Below the pieces are notes generated by a model. That model was not told the origin of the DNA. It was given only the letters and a program-made list of their open reading frames with translations, and searched no databases. Positions 19,984 to 29,429 of a stretch of DNA of 64,000 bases are shown one piece after another. Origin of the DNA: JAGVSR01 sp963750715 (GTDB lineage Bacteria > Pseudomonadota > Alphaproteobacteria > Rhizobiales > Hyphomicrobiaceae); NCBI GenBank assembly GCA_963750715.1, contig CAVVRP010000008.1, forward strand, positions 496,001-560,000. Direction: 5' to 3'. The number at the start of each line of letters is the position of its first letter. The stretch's first letter is position 1. The translations under genes were made by a program, and so were the position numbers.

Positions 19984-19993
19984 CGTCGAAGAC

Positions 19994-21211
19994 ATGGGGA
20001 TCGTGGTGGCACGCAAATCTTACCTCTTCACGAGCGAATCTGTTTCCGAGGGACATCCCGACAAGGTCTGTGATCGCATTTCCGACGAAGTGGTGGACGC
20101 GTTCTACCGCGAAAGCCTTGCGGCAAAGCTTGACCCTTGGGCGATCCGCGCGGCGTGCGAAACATTGGCGACCACGCAGCGGGTCGTTATCGCAGGCGAG
20201 TACAGCAACACGCCGAAATCCGTGACCGTCGCCATGATCCAGGACATTGCCCGCAAGGCAATCAAGGACATCGGCTACGAGCAGGACGGCTTCCATTGGG
20301 CCAACTGCAATATCGAAGTTCTGTTGCATGGGCAGTCGGCCGATATCGCCGCCGGCGTCGATGCCAGGCAGCCGACCAATGCCGAAGAAGGCGCCGGTGA
20401 CCAGGGCATCATGTTCGGATATGCCTGCCGCGAAACGCCCGAACTGATGCCGGCGCCGATCTACTACAGCCACAAAATCCTCGAAGACTTGGCGCATGCG
20501 CGCAAGGCAAAGCAGGGCGCGGCGGCCCAGCTCGGCCCCAACTCCAAGTGCCAGGTGACCGTTCGCTACGAAGATGGCAAGCCTGTTGGCGTGACGGCGA
20601 TCGTCGTATCCCACCAGCACATCGTTGAAGATCTATCGTCCAGTCAGGTGCGTGACATCGTCGAGCCATTCGTGCGCAAGGCAATTCCCGGTGGCTGGAT
20701 CACAAAGGAAACGGCCTGGCATATCAACCCGACCGGCAAGTTTTTTATCGGCGGTCCAGATGGCGATTGCGGACTGACCGGCCGCAAGATCATCGTCGAC
20801 ACCTACGGCGGTGCCGCGCCACACGGCGGCGGCGCTTTTTCGGGCAAGGACCCGACCAAGGTCGACCGCTCGGCGGCATATGCAGCGCGTTATCTGGCCA
20901 AGAACGTGGTGGCGTCCGGCATCGCCGACCGCTGCACGATCCAGCTCGCCTACGCCATCGGCGTCGCCAAACCCCTGTCAATCTATGTCGATACGCACGG
21001 CACCGGCAAATTCGATGAGGCGAAGATCGAAGCGGCTCTTTCCAACGTCATGGACCTGACGCCGCACGGCATTCGCAAGCAGCTAGACCTCAACAAGCCG
21101 ATCTATGCGCGAACGTCGGCCTACGGCCATTTCGGCCGCAAGCCCGACGCCGACGGCGGCTTCTCGTGGGAACGGGTCGATCTGGCCGAGAAGATCAAGG
21201 CCTCCGTCTAG
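19994..21211 (+). CDS. metK: S-adenosylmethionine synthetase MetK
   Basis: MetK makes SAM from methionine and ATP. Family motifs are present: YLFTSESVSEGHPDK at the N-terminus, GAGDQGIMFGYA, and the P-loop-like GGGAFSGKDPTKVDRSAAY. About 405 residues. The start is ATG 19994; an open frame extends to 19889 but those codons overlap the structured leader and lack similarity. It lies between the HTH gene and trmB, the standard position in the lineage. Confidence 0.96.
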   Translation: MGIVVARKSYLFTSESVSEGHPDKVCDRISDEVVDAFYRESLAAKLDPWAIRAACETLATTQRVVIAGEYSNTPKSVTVAMIQDIARKAIKDIGYEQDGFHWANCNIEVLLHGQSADIAAGVDARQPTNAEEGAGDQGIMFGYACRETPELMPAPIYYSHKILEDLAHARKAKQGAAAQLGPNSKCQVTVRYEDGKPVGVTAIVVSHQHIVEDLSSSQVRDIVEPFVRKAIPGGWITKETAWHINPTGKFFIGGPDGDCGLTGRKIIVDTYGGAAPHGGGAFSGKDPTKVDRSAAYAARYLAKNVVASGIADRCTIQLAYAIGVAKPLSIYVDTHGTGKFDEAKIEAALSNVMDLTPHGIRKQLDLNKPIYARTSAYGHFGRKPDADGGFSWERVDLAEKIKASV

Positions 21212-21300
21212 TCCTGACGCATCCCGATGTGATATAGCGCGGTCGCGGATTTTTCTGCGGCAGCGTTCATTTACGCAAAGCGCATATCGAGCGCCCGAGA

Positions 21301-22044
21301 ATGACCACCGAACACCGCGACGATCGCGATTCGCACGATTTGCGCAGCTACGGGCGCAAGCGAGCGCGCAAGCCCAGTGCCCGACAGGCACAGATCATGG
21401 CGGATGTTCTGCCGCTGGTGGCCGTCGATCTTTCGGCGGATACCTCCTCCCCCGTGTCCCGGTTGTTTCCCACACAGGCCGAGCCGGTACCGGGTATGCC
21501 GTCGGGCGAAGCCGTGCGGGATATCTGGCTCGAAATCGGATTTGGCGGTGGGGAGCACCTTTTGTGGCAAGCTCGACGGCATCCCGATGTCGGCTTCATC
21601 GGGTGCGAGCCATTCGAGGACGGTGTCGTCAAGGTTCTGACGGCGATCCACGACGGCAAGCTTCCGAATGTGCGCGTGCTCGCGGATGATGTCCGTCCAT
21701 TGCTGAGATGGCTGCCGGATGCCACCATAGGCCGCGCCTTCATCCTGTTCCCCGATCCCTGGCCAAAGAAGCGGCACGCGAAGCGCCGGCTTTTCTCGCA
21801 AGCTCTATTGCATGACCTGGCGCGCGTCATGCGCTCGGGAGCGGAACTTAGATTGGCGACCGATATCGGCGACTATGCGCGGACCGCCCTGTTCGCAATT
21901 GCGAAGAGCCCCGAGTTCGATTGGCCCGCGCCTTCCCCGGAAGACTGGCGCAATCGCAGGCTGGATTGGCCGGAAACGCGCTATGAATTGAAGGCGGTCC
22001 GGGAAGGCCGTCAGCGCTACTTTTTCACGTTTTTGCGCATGTGA
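21301..22044 (+). CDS. trmB: tRNA (guanine-N7-)-methyltransferase TrmB
   Basis: A SAM-dependent enzyme that forms m7G46 in tRNAs. The methyltransferase core is seen in WLEIGFGGGEHLLWQA, the acidic post-I residue in GCEPFEDG, and the TrmB signature in ILFPDPWPKKRHAKRR. About 247 residues with a basic N-terminus (RSYGRKRARKP) typical of alphaproteobacterial members. A terminator-like hairpin follows 84 bases after its stop. Confidence 0.95.
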   Translation: MTTEHRDDRDSHDLRSYGRKRARKPSARQAQIMADVLPLVAVDLSADTSSPVSRLFPTQAEPVPGMPSGEAVRDIWLEIGFGGGEHLLWQARRHPDVGFIGCEPFEDGVVKVLTAIHDGKLPNVRVLADDVRPLLRWLPDATIGRAFILFPDPWPKKRHAKRRLFSQALLHDLARVMRSGAELRLATDIGDYARTALFAIAKSPEFDWPAPSPEDWRNRRLDWPETRYELKAVREGRQRYFFTFLRM

Positions 22045-22127
22045 GGGAATTTTCTGCGAGATCGCGCTTGCCAAGCGTGGCACCCGTGACGTACATTTCC
22101 TTCGCTCATGATCATCTCAACTCTTGA

Positions 22128-22162
22128 GAGTGGGCCCGCAAGGGTCCGCTCTTTTTGTTTTG
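22128..22162 (+). terminator. Rho-independent terminator between trmB and rimP
   Basis: GAGTGGGCCC (22128-22137) pairs over 10 bp with GGGTCCGCTC (22142-22151), closed by a GCAA tetraloop and followed by TTTTTGTTTT. This is a textbook intrinsic terminator shape and shows that the rimP-nusA-infB operon starts downstream of here. It could also act as an attenuator for that operon. Confidence 0.85.
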
Positions 22163-22204
22163 GTGACGTGCCGCTTATTCGTGATTGCGCGGAAAAAACT
22201 GGAA

Positions 22205-22816
22205 ATGCAATCGAATAGGGACGGCGTTTCTGCCGACCGCTTCATCCGGGAAACCGGTTTGGCCGCTCAGGTAGCCGAGCTTGTGGAACCTGTGCTGACG
22301 AGCCTGGGCTTTCGCCTGGTGCGTGTTCAAGTATCGGGCCGGGAAGGTGCGACCGTCCAGATCATGGCCGAGCGGCCGGATGGCTCGATCTCGATCGATG
22401 ACTGCGAAGCGATCTCCCGCCAGGTCTCGCCGCTTCTCGATGCGAATGACGTTGTCGCTGAAGCCTACCGGCTGGAAATCTCTTCCCCCGGCATCGACCG
22501 CCCACTGGTGCGGCCCTCCGATTTCGAAGACTGGGCCGGCTACGAAGCCAAGGTCGAATTGAAGGAGCCGGTCGACGGCCGCAAGCGTTTCAAGGGGCGG
22601 CTGGAAGGATACGAAGGCGGCGAGGTGCGCATGCTAGTCGACCTCGATCAGGTTGGCCGCGCGACGCTGGGATTTCCGGTGGGCCTCGTTAGCGAAGCCC
22701 GCCTGGTGCTGACAGACGATTTGATACGTGAGGCGCTGACGCGCGCAAAGAAACAGGGCAGGACGGGTTTTGCCGACGGTGCGGAACCCGACGATTTCGA
22801 AGTGGAGGAAAACTGA
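22205..22816 (+). CDS. rimP: Ribosome maturation factor RimP
   Basis: RimP assists late 30S assembly. The N-terminal alpha/beta domain (ELVEPVLTSLGFRLVRVQV, DCEAISRQVSPLLD) and the SH3-like C-terminal domain are recognisable, with LEISSPGIDRPL as the signature. About 203 residues with an acidic tail. ATG 22205 was chosen because the longer frame from 22124 would have to be translated through the terminator hairpin. RimP is the first gene of the conserved rimP-nusA-ylxR-infB operon; nusA starts two bases after its stop. Confidence 0.94.
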   Translation: MQSNRDGVSADRFIRETGLAAQVAELVEPVLTSLGFRLVRVQVSGREGATVQIMAERPDGSISIDDCEAISRQVSPLLDANDVVAEAYRLEISSPGIDRPLVRPSDFEDWAGYEAKVELKEPVDGRKRFKGRLEGYEGGEVRMLVDLDQVGRATLGFPVGLVSEARLVLTDDLIREALTRAKKQGRTGFADGAEPDDFEVEEN

Positions 22817-22818
22817 AG

Positions 22819-24462
22819 ATGGTCGGCGTCGCTGGCGTTAGTGCCAACAGGCTCGAACTGCTGCAGATCGCGGATGCGGTCGCGCGCGAGAAATCGATCG
22901 ATCGCAAGATCGTCATCCAAGCCATGGAAAACGCTATCCAGAAGGCCGCAAAATCGCGCTATGGCGCAGAGAACGACATTCGTTGCGAAATCGACCCCAA
23001 GACAGGCGAAACTCGACTGTCGCGGGTGCTGGCCGTGGTCGAGGACGTCGAGAACGAGTCGACGCAGATCCGACTTGCGGACGCGCAGCGGCGCAATCCG
23101 GAAGCCAAGCTCGGCGACCTCATCGCCGAATCCCTTCCGCCTCTCGAGTTCGGTCGCGTCGCGGCGCAGAACGCGAAACAGGTTATCGTGCAGCAGGTGC
23201 GCGAAGCAGAGCGCGACCGTCAATTTAGCGAATACAAGGATCGCATTGGCGAGATCGTCAACGGCGCCGTCAAGCGCGCCGAATACGGCAACGTGATCGT
23301 AGATCTAGGCCGCGCCGAGGGCATCATCCGACGCGACGAGATGATCCCGCGCGAGAACGTCAAGTACGGCGATCGCGTCCGCGCCTATATCTATGACGTG
23401 CGCCGTGAGCAGCGCGGCCCGCAGATCTTCCTGTCACGCGCGCGGCCCGAGTTCATGTCGAAGCTGTTCGCACAGGAAGTGCCCGAAATCTATGACGGCG
23501 TCGTCGAAATCAAATCGGTCGCCCGTGATCCCGGTTCGCGCGCCAAGATCGCTGTGATCTCGAAGGACTCCTCGATCGATCCCGTCGGCGCCTGCGTTGG
23601 CATGCGCGGCGCGCGCGTCCAGGCTGTCGTCAATGAGCTTCAGGGCGAAAAGGTTGACATCATTCAATGGAACCCTGACGCGGCGAGCTTCATTGTCAAC
23701 GCATTGGCACCGGCGGAAGTATCGAAAGTTGTCCTCGATGAAGATAGCAACCGCATCGAGGTTGTGGTTCCCGAAAGCCAGCTGTCGCTCGCCATCGGCC
23801 GTCGCGGCCAGAACGTGCGGCTGGCGTCGCAGCTGACCGGTTGGGACATCGACATCCTGACCGAGCAGGAAGAAAGCGAGCGTCGTCAGAAGGAATTCGC
23901 GGAGCGGAGCCAGGTCTTCATGGATGCTCTCGACGTCGACGAGGTGATCGCGCAACTGCTGGTCACGGAAGGCTTCGCGACCGTGGAAGAAGTGGCCTAT
24001 GTCGATTTGGCGGAAGTCGCGCACATTGAAGGCTTCGACGAGAATACAGCCAGCGAAATCCAGACGCGCGCCAGGGAATACCTGGAACGTCAGGAAAGCG
24101 AGCGCGACGCCAAGCGGCGGGAACTCGGCGTGTCCGACGAACTCAGCCGCGTCGAGGGTGTCACCATGGCGATGCTGGTCGCGTTCGGCGAAAATGGCAT
24201 CAAGACGCTCGAGGATCTCGCCGACTGCGCCACCGACGACCTCATAGGCTGGACGGAGCGCAAGAAGGAAAAGGACGCCGAGCCCGTCCGCCACAAGGGC
24301 GTGCTCGACGGCTTCGAGATCGGTCGCAAGGAAGCCGAGGATATGATCATGTCGGCACGTGTGCTGGCCGGATGGATCAGCGAGGCGGATCTCGCCCCCG
24401 CCGAATCGGAAAACGAAGAGACCGCGTCCGAGGACGCGGGCGAACCCGGCCAGTCGGGCTAG
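22819..24462 (+). CDS. nusA: Transcription termination/antitermination factor NusA
   Basis: NusA binds RNA polymerase and RNA to modulate pausing, termination and antitermination. The order is an N-terminal polymerase-binding domain, an S1 domain (about residues 135-205), two KH domains (CVGMRGARVQAVVNELQGEKVD and LAIGRRGQNVRLASQLTGW), then two C-terminal acidic-repeat/HhH-like domains (ATVEEVAYVDLAEVAHIEG and RVEGVTMAMLVAFGENG). The 547-residue length and the presence of both C-terminal repeats resemble proteobacterial NusA. It ends 27 bases before the YlxR-type gene. Confidence 0.96.
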   Translation: MVGVAGVSANRLELLQIADAVAREKSIDRKIVIQAMENAIQKAAKSRYGAENDIRCEIDPKTGETRLSRVLAVVEDVENESTQIRLADAQRRNPEAKLGDLIAESLPPLEFGRVAAQNAKQVIVQQVREAERDRQFSEYKDRIGEIVNGAVKRAEYGNVIVDLGRAEGIIRRDEMIPRENVKYGDRVRAYIYDVRREQRGPQIFLSRARPEFMSKLFAQEVPEIYDGVVEIKSVARDPGSRAKIAVISKDSSIDPVGACVGMRGARVQAVVNELQGEKVDIIQWNPDAASFIVNALAPAEVSKVVLDEDSNRIEVVVPESQLSLAIGRRGQNVRLASQLTGWDIDILTEQEESERRQKEFAERSQVFMDALDVDEVIAQLLVTEGFATVEEVAYVDLAEVAHIEGFDENTASEIQTRAREYLERQESERDAKRRELGVSDELSRVEGVTMAMLVAFGENGIKTLEDLADCATDDLIGWTERKKEKDAEPVRHKGVLDGFEIGRKEAEDMIMSARVLAGWISEADLAPAESENEETASEDAGEPGQSG

Positions 24463-24489
24463 GGGTCGTGACAAAGAGGATCACGAGGT

Positions 24490-25173
24490 TTGGACAGAGC
24501 GCGTCGAGGTTCGCATCGTGACGACGCCGAGAGGGCGCCTTGCGGCGTCCTGCGTCTGTGCGCGGCGACTCGCCGGGAGCACGATGCCGACGACCTGATC
24601 CGCTTCGTTGTCTCGCCAGAGGGCGCGATCGTCCCTGATATTGCACGGCGTCTTCCAGGGCGGGGCGTGTGGATATCGGCTGACAAGGAGACGGTCGCTG
24701 CGGCGGTGAAGTCGAAGGCCTTCGCCCGCAGCCTGAAGCGGCCCGTTACCGTGCGTGAGGATCTCGCCGATTGGGTCGACGTGCTGCTTGCCCGGCGGGC
24801 TCTGGAGGGCCTGTCTCTGACCAACAAGGCCGGCCTTGCGACGTTCGGCTTTGCCCAGATCGAAGCGATGGTCGAGAAGAACGATGTGGCGGTGCTGGTG
24901 CACGGGTCGGACGCGGCGGCGGGAGGGCAGGAAAAGCTCGACCGAAAGTTCCAGGCTATACGGCGTGAGGCGGGACGCGCGGCACGTATCGTAACTGCAT
25001 TTTCCATCGAAGAAATCAGCTTGGCCATGGGCAGGGCAAATGTGGTACATGCTGCCCTCAAACACGGCGGAGCTGCGGAGAAGTTTCTGACGGAGACCGA
25101 GCGCCTTTTGCGCTACCGGTTTCGTGCAGCTTCATTGGGCAATGCTCAATTGCCAGTCAATTCAGAAGGTTGA
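24490..25173 (+). CDS. YlxR-family RNA-binding protein with an L7Ae-like C-terminal domain
   Basis: The N-terminal DUF448/YlxR domain is recognised from R-L-C-A-A-T-R, DDLIRFVVSPEG and RRLPGRGVWI. The C-terminal half (residues about 115-175) resembles a ribosomal L7Ae/L30e fold (LTNKAGLATFGFAQIEAMVEKND). This two-domain form is usual in alphaproteobacteria between nusA and infB. The exact start is uncertain; the frame opens with a TTG at 24490, upstream of the conserved part. Its stop overlaps the extended infB frame. Confidence 0.87.
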   Translation: MDRARRGSHRDDAERAPCGVLRLCAATRREHDADDLIRFVVSPEGAIVPDIARRLPGRGVWISADKETVAAAVKSKAFARSLKRPVTVREDLADWVDVLLARRALEGLSLTNKAGLATFGFAQIEAMVEKNDVAVLVHGSDAAAGGQEKLDRKFQAIRREAGRAARIVTAFSIEEISLAMGRANVVHAALKHGGAAEKFLTETERLLRYRFRAASLGNAQLPVNSEG

Positions 25174-25184
25174 ACGGAAATCGC

Positions 25185-27971
25185 ATGACGGAAACCAAGG
25201 ATTCTGCAGGCAAGACAACAGCTCCCGGCGCATCGGCGCAGGGTGGGGCGGGCGTTCGCAAGCCCTTGTCTTTGCAGCGCACAGTCGAGTCCGGCCATGT
25301 GCGGCAGAATTTTAGCCACGGCAGGTCGAAGTCGGTAGTCGTCGAAAAGCGCAAGACTCGCAAACTGACCGGACCAGGCGGCACCGAGAGTGAAGCGCCC
25401 GCACCAGTCTCCGCCGCACAGGCAGCGCCGCGTGTCGAAACGCGCGCTCCCGCTCCGAAGGCACCGCCGCGTAGCGCGGATCAGGCGCGCACGGACATGC
25501 TGCGGCCCGAGGAACGCGACGCACGTTCGCGCGCCCTCGCGGAGGCGCGTAAGCAGGCGGTCGTCGAAGAAGCCCAACAGGTCGAGCAGGCGCGGATCGA
25601 TACGGAAGCCGTCGCAGCGCGTGCGGTGGCCGAACCGGCTCCTTTGGCTGTAGTAGGGCAACCGCCCGCTCCCGCAGCAGCTGTTACTGCTCAACCCGCG
25701 ACACCGCAGAAGACTGCGGCTGCGGCACCGGCTGCAACTCCAGCACCGACGGTGACGGCACGCGCACCCGCGGCGGAAGAGCGGCCGCGCACAGGACTCG
25801 GAGCAGGTCCCGCCCGCCTGAGACCGCAACAGAGCTTCAACACGGCCTACATGCCGCGCGAAGGCGGCCGACCGAAGCCGATCGATATTCCGGTCGCCCG
25901 TCCGGCGGCAGCCGTCGATCACGGCGCTCCCGCAATCGAGCCGCCTAGGGGCAAAGAGGTACGCGGCGAAGGACGCCCCCGTGCTCCCGTCACCGAGGTG
26001 GCGGAAGATGAAGAGACGCGCATTATCAAGCGCGGCGGCAAGATCGTACGCCAGCCCGTCAAGGCTCCGGTGGAACAGCAGCGCGAGCGCATCAAGCTCA
26101 CCATCAATAACGCCTTCGATCAGCAGCAGCGGGAACGCTCGCTGGCCTCGCTCAAGCGCAAGCGCGAACGCGAGAAGCTCAAGGCCATGGGCATCCAGCA
26201 GCCGAGAGACAAGATCGTGCGTGAAGTCGTTATTCCGGAAGCCATCACGATCCAGGAACTCGCCAACCGCATGACCGAACGGGCTGTCGATGTCATCAAG
26301 TTCCTGATGAAGGAAGGCGAGATGCATAAGATCACAGATGTGATCGACGCCGATACCGCCGAACTCATCGTGCAGGACTTCGGCCATACGCCCAAGCGCG
26401 TGTCGGAAGCCGACGTCGAAATCGGATTCGTGGGCGACAAGGACGTCGACGACGTCCGCGAACCGCGTGCGCCGGTCGTCACCATCATGGGTCACGTCGA
26501 CCATGGAAAGACGTCGCTGCTCGATGCAATCCGCCAGACCAACGTCGTCTCGGGCGAGGCCGGCGGCATCACCCAGCATATCGGCGCCTACCAGGTGACA
26601 ACGCCTTTGGGCGACAAGGTGACGTTCATCGACACACCGGGCCACGCCGCGTTCACGGCCATGCGCGCCCGCGGTGCAAAGGTGACGGATATCGTGGTTT
26701 TGGTTGTTGCTGCCGACGACGGTGTCATGCCGCAGACGGTGGAGGCTATCAATCACGCTAAGGCCGCCGGCGTTCCAATCATCGTTGCCATCAATAAGAT
26801 CGACAAGCCTGCCGCCGATCCCAGTCGGGTGAGGACCGATCTGCTGCAGCACGAAATCGTCGTCGAAAGCATGGGCGGCGATACGCTCGAAGTGCCGGTC
26901 TCGGCGCTGAAGCGGACGAACCTCGACAAGCTGCTAGAGGCAATCCACCTTCAGGCGGAAATCCTCGACCTGCGCGCCAACCCCAATCGCTCTGCTGAAG
27001 GCATCGTCATCGAGGCCAAGCTGGAGCGCGGACGCGGTCCCGTCGGCACAGTGCTCGTTCAGCGCGGCACGCTCCACGTCGGAGACATCGTTGTAGCCGG
27101 CACGGCCTGGGGGCGCGTGCGCGCCCTCATCGACGATCACGGGCATAACACTGCGACGGCTGGGCCGTCGGTGCCCGTTGAAGTTCTGGGCTTCGACAGC
27201 GCGCCAGAGGCCGGTGACCAGATCGCCGTCGTCGAAAACGAAGCGCGCGCCCGCGAATTGACCGACTACCGTATCCGCAAGCGCCGCGAGACGCTGGGTG
27301 CCGCGGGCTCCAAGAGCACGCTCGAGCAGATGATGCAACAGCTCAAGGAAGCCGGGAAGAAGGAGTTCAACCTTCTCATCAAAGGCGACGTGCAGGGTTC
27401 TGTTGAAGCCATCATGGGCGCCTTGAAGAAGCTTGCGACGGACGAAGTTGAAGCGCGCATCGTGCATTCAGCTGTCGGCGGTATCACCGAGTCCGACGTC
27501 GCACTCGCCTCGGCGTCGAAGGCTGTCATCGTCGGCTTCAACGTGCGCGCGAACGAGCAGGCGAAGCGGGCAGCCGACGCCCAGGGCATCGAGATCCGCT
27601 ACTACAACATCATCTACGATCTGGTGGACGACGTGAAAGCGGCCATGTCCGGCCTGCTGGCGCCGACCATCCGCGAAATCTTCCTTGGCAACGCAGAGAT
27701 CCTGCAAGTCTTCAACATCACGAAGGTCGGCAAGGTTGCCGGTTGCCGTGTCGTCGAAGGCAAGGTGCAGCGCGGCGGTAAGGTGCGGCTCATCCGGGAC
27801 AACGTCGTGATTCACGAAGGCACGTTGTCGATCCTTAAGCGCTTCAAGGACGACGTAAAGGAAGTGCCAGCTGGCCAGGAGTGCGGCATGTCGTTCGCGA
27901 ACTATCAGGACATTCGCGAGGGCGACGTGATCGAGTGCTTCACGGTCGAGACGGTGACGCGGACCCTTTGA
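25185..27971 (+). CDS. infB: Translation initiation factor IF-2
   Basis: IF-2 is the GTPase that brings initiator tRNA to the 30S subunit and promotes subunit joining. The long N-terminal half is low in complexity (Ala/Pro/Glu/Lys-rich) and ends in an IF2_N domain (EVVIPEAITIQELANRM). The G domain follows with VTIMGHVDHGKTSLLDAIR (G1), DTPGHAAF (G3) and NKIDKP (G4), then domains II-IV. About 928 residues. ATG 25185 has GGAAA upstream; a TTG at 25170 would add five residues and overlap the upstream stop. Confidence 0.97.
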   Translation: MTETKDSAGKTTAPGASAQGGAGVRKPLSLQRTVESGHVRQNFSHGRSKSVVVEKRKTRKLTGPGGTESEAPAPVSAAQAAPRVETRAPAPKAPPRSADQARTDMLRPEERDARSRALAEARKQAVVEEAQQVEQARIDTEAVAARAVAEPAPLAVVGQPPAPAAAVTAQPATPQKTAAAAPAATPAPTVTARAPAAEERPRTGLGAGPARLRPQQSFNTAYMPREGGRPKPIDIPVARPAAAVDHGAPAIEPPRGKEVRGEGRPRAPVTEVAEDEETRIIKRGGKIVRQPVKAPVEQQRERIKLTINNAFDQQQRERSLASLKRKREREKLKAMGIQQPRDKIVREVVIPEAITIQELANRMTERAVDVIKFLMKEGEMHKITDVIDADTAELIVQDFGHTPKRVSEADVEIGFVGDKDVDDVREPRAPVVTIMGHVDHGKTSLLDAIRQTNVVSGEAGGITQHIGAYQVTTPLGDKVTFIDTPGHAAFTAMRARGAKVTDIVVLVVAADDGVMPQTVEAINHAKAAGVPIIVAINKIDKPAADPSRVRTDLLQHEIVVESMGGDTLEVPVSALKRTNLDKLLEAIHLQAEILDLRANPNRSAEGIVIEAKLERGRGPVGTVLVQRGTLHVGDIVVAGTAWGRVRALIDDHGHNTATAGPSVPVEVLGFDSAPEAGDQIAVVENEARARELTDYRIRKRRETLGAAGSKSTLEQMMQQLKEAGKKEFNLLIKGDVQGSVEAIMGALKKLATDEVEARIVHSAVGGITESDVALASASKAVIVGFNVRANEQAKRAADAQGIEIRYYNIIYDLVDDVKAAMSGLLAPTIREIFLGNAEILQVFNITKVGKVAGCRVVEGKVQRGGKVRLIRDNVVIHEGTLSILKRFKDDVKEVPAGQECGMSFANYQDIREGDVIECFTVETVTRTL

Positions 27972-28090
27972 TGCCCTGACCGGCGGAATGTCCTTCTAGC
28001 CACATTGCGCCGGTTCCGCGCTCGCGGACCCGGCGCTTCACTCACAGTCATACGCATACAGGCCGCGCGGTCCGAGCCGCGAGTTGAGCA

Positions 28091-28486
28091 ATGACCAGAA
28101 AAAAATCCTCCAGCAAGCCACCGTCGCAACGCATGCTGCGCGTGGCTGAATTGATCAGGCACCAGCTTGCCGAAATGCTGACGCGAGGCGAGATCCACGA
28201 CGACGTCCTGGCATCCCATGTCGTCACGGTGCCGGAAGTCAGGCTCTCACCCGACTTGAAGCTCGCGACCGCCTATGTAATGCCGCTCGGCGGCAAGGAT
28301 ACGGAGGCCGTGATCGCGGCGCTCGAACGCAACAAGAAATACATACGCGCACAGGTGGCCCACGCCGTGAACCTCAAGTACGCGCCCGAGATCTGCTTCC
28401 GCCTCGACGACACGTTCGGCGAGGTAAACCGCATCGACGCGCTACTGCATAGCGACAAGGTCCGCCGCGACGTGGAAAAGAAATAG
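28091..28486 (+). CDS. rbfA: 30S ribosome-binding factor RbfA
   Basis: RbfA binds the 30S subunit during 16S rRNA maturation, especially helix 1, and helps cold adaptation. The KH-like domain is recognisable from RMLRVAELIRHQLAEML, VTVPEVRLSPDLKLATAYVMPLGG and LRFRLDDTF-like CFRLDDTFGEVNRI. About 131 residues. It lies 120 bases after infB and five bases before truB, in the usual infB-rbfA-truB order. Confidence 0.95.
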   Translation: MTRKKSSSKPPSQRMLRVAELIRHQLAEMLTRGEIHDDVLASHVVTVPEVRLSPDLKLATAYVMPLGGKDTEAVIAALERNKKYIRAQVAHAVNLKYAPEICFRLDDTFGEVNRIDALLHSDKVRRDVEKK

Positions 28487-28491
28487 GCAAC

Positions 28492-29412
28492 ATGTCCCGC
28501 AAGAAAAAAGGCCAGGCCGTGCACGGCTGGGTCGTGCTCGACAAGGCCGTCGGGATAACCTCTACTCAGGCGCTTAGTGCCGTCAAACGCATCTACGATG
28601 CGCAGAAGGCGGGTCATGCTGGCACGTTAGACCCGCTCGCCACCGGCGTGTTGCCGCTTGCGTTCGGCGAGGCAACCAAGACGGTCCCCTTCGCATTCGA
28701 CGGGCAGAAGGCCTATCGCTTCACGGTTCGCTGGGGTGCCGAAACCACAACCGATGACACCGCAGGCGAAGTCGTCAAGACGAGCGATCAAGCGCCTTCG
28801 GCGGCTGATATCCGCCAATTGCTGACTCGCTTCACAGGGGAAATTCAGCAAACCCCGCCGCAATACTCGGCCATCAAGGTCGATGGCCAACGGGCGTACG
28901 AACTTGCCCGCGACGGCGAGACCGTTGAACTCGAACCGCGCACCGTGGTCGTCGATCGTCTTGAACTCGTCGAGACGCCTGACCCGCGGACGGCGGTGTT
29001 CGAAGCCGAATGCGGCAAGGGAACCTACGTGCGCGCGCTGGCGCGGGACATGGGACGGACGCTGGGGTGTTTCGGCCATGTGGTTCAATTGCGGCGCACG
29101 CGCGTCGGCCCGTTCATGGAAGCCGACGCGGTAAGCCTTGATGAACTGCGCGAAGCGGCCGACCCCGCCAACGGACCGGACATCGGGCAATTCCTGCTGC
29201 CCGTCGAAGCTGCCCTCGATGCCGTGCCCGAACTCGTCGTATCGCAGACGGATGCCGCCAACCTGACGCTTGGCCGCTCCGTACTTATCCGCGGCCGTGA
29301 CGCGCCGATCCTTTCCGGACCAATATATGCGACCTGCAAGGGACGCATCGTGGCGCTTGGCGAGGTCGAAAAAGGCGCGCTTCACCCGACCCGCGTCTTT
29401 AACTTGGGCTGA
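28492..29412 (+). CDS. truB: tRNA pseudouridine-55 synthase TruB
   Basis: TruB isomerises U55 to pseudouridine in the T-loop of tRNAs. The catalytic aspartate lies in GHAGTLDPLATGVLP, and the family motifs GWVVLDKAVGITSTQAL and GTYVRALARDMG are also present. A small PUA-type C-terminal region completes about 306 residues. It immediately follows rbfA and is followed after 17 bases by a GNAT gene that interrupts the usual truB-rpsO adjacency. Confidence 0.96.
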   Translation: MSRKKKGQAVHGWVVLDKAVGITSTQALSAVKRIYDAQKAGHAGTLDPLATGVLPLAFGEATKTVPFAFDGQKAYRFTVRWGAETTTDDTAGEVVKTSDQAPSAADIRQLLTRFTGEIQQTPPQYSAIKVDGQRAYELARDGETVELEPRTVVVDRLELVETPDPRTAVFEAECGKGTYVRALARDMGRTLGCFGHVVQLRRTRVGPFMEADAVSLDELREAADPANGPDIGQFLLPVEAALDAVPELVVSQTDAANLTLGRSVLIRGRDAPILSGPIYATCKGRIVALGEVEKGALHPTRVFNLG

Positions 29413-29429
29413 GCGCGGAGGATTTCCGA

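Noticed and set aside
19889..19993. N-terminal extension of metK
   Set aside because: The codons overlap the structured leader and do not resemble MetK; the family starts near ARKSYLFTSE.
22124..22204. Upstream extension of rimP
   Set aside because: It would be translated through the 22128-22162 terminator hairpin and lacks similarity. ATG 22205 fits the family.
25146..26852. 568-codon minus-strand frame opposite infB
   Set aside because: Shadow of the GC-rich infB sequence; no family similarity.
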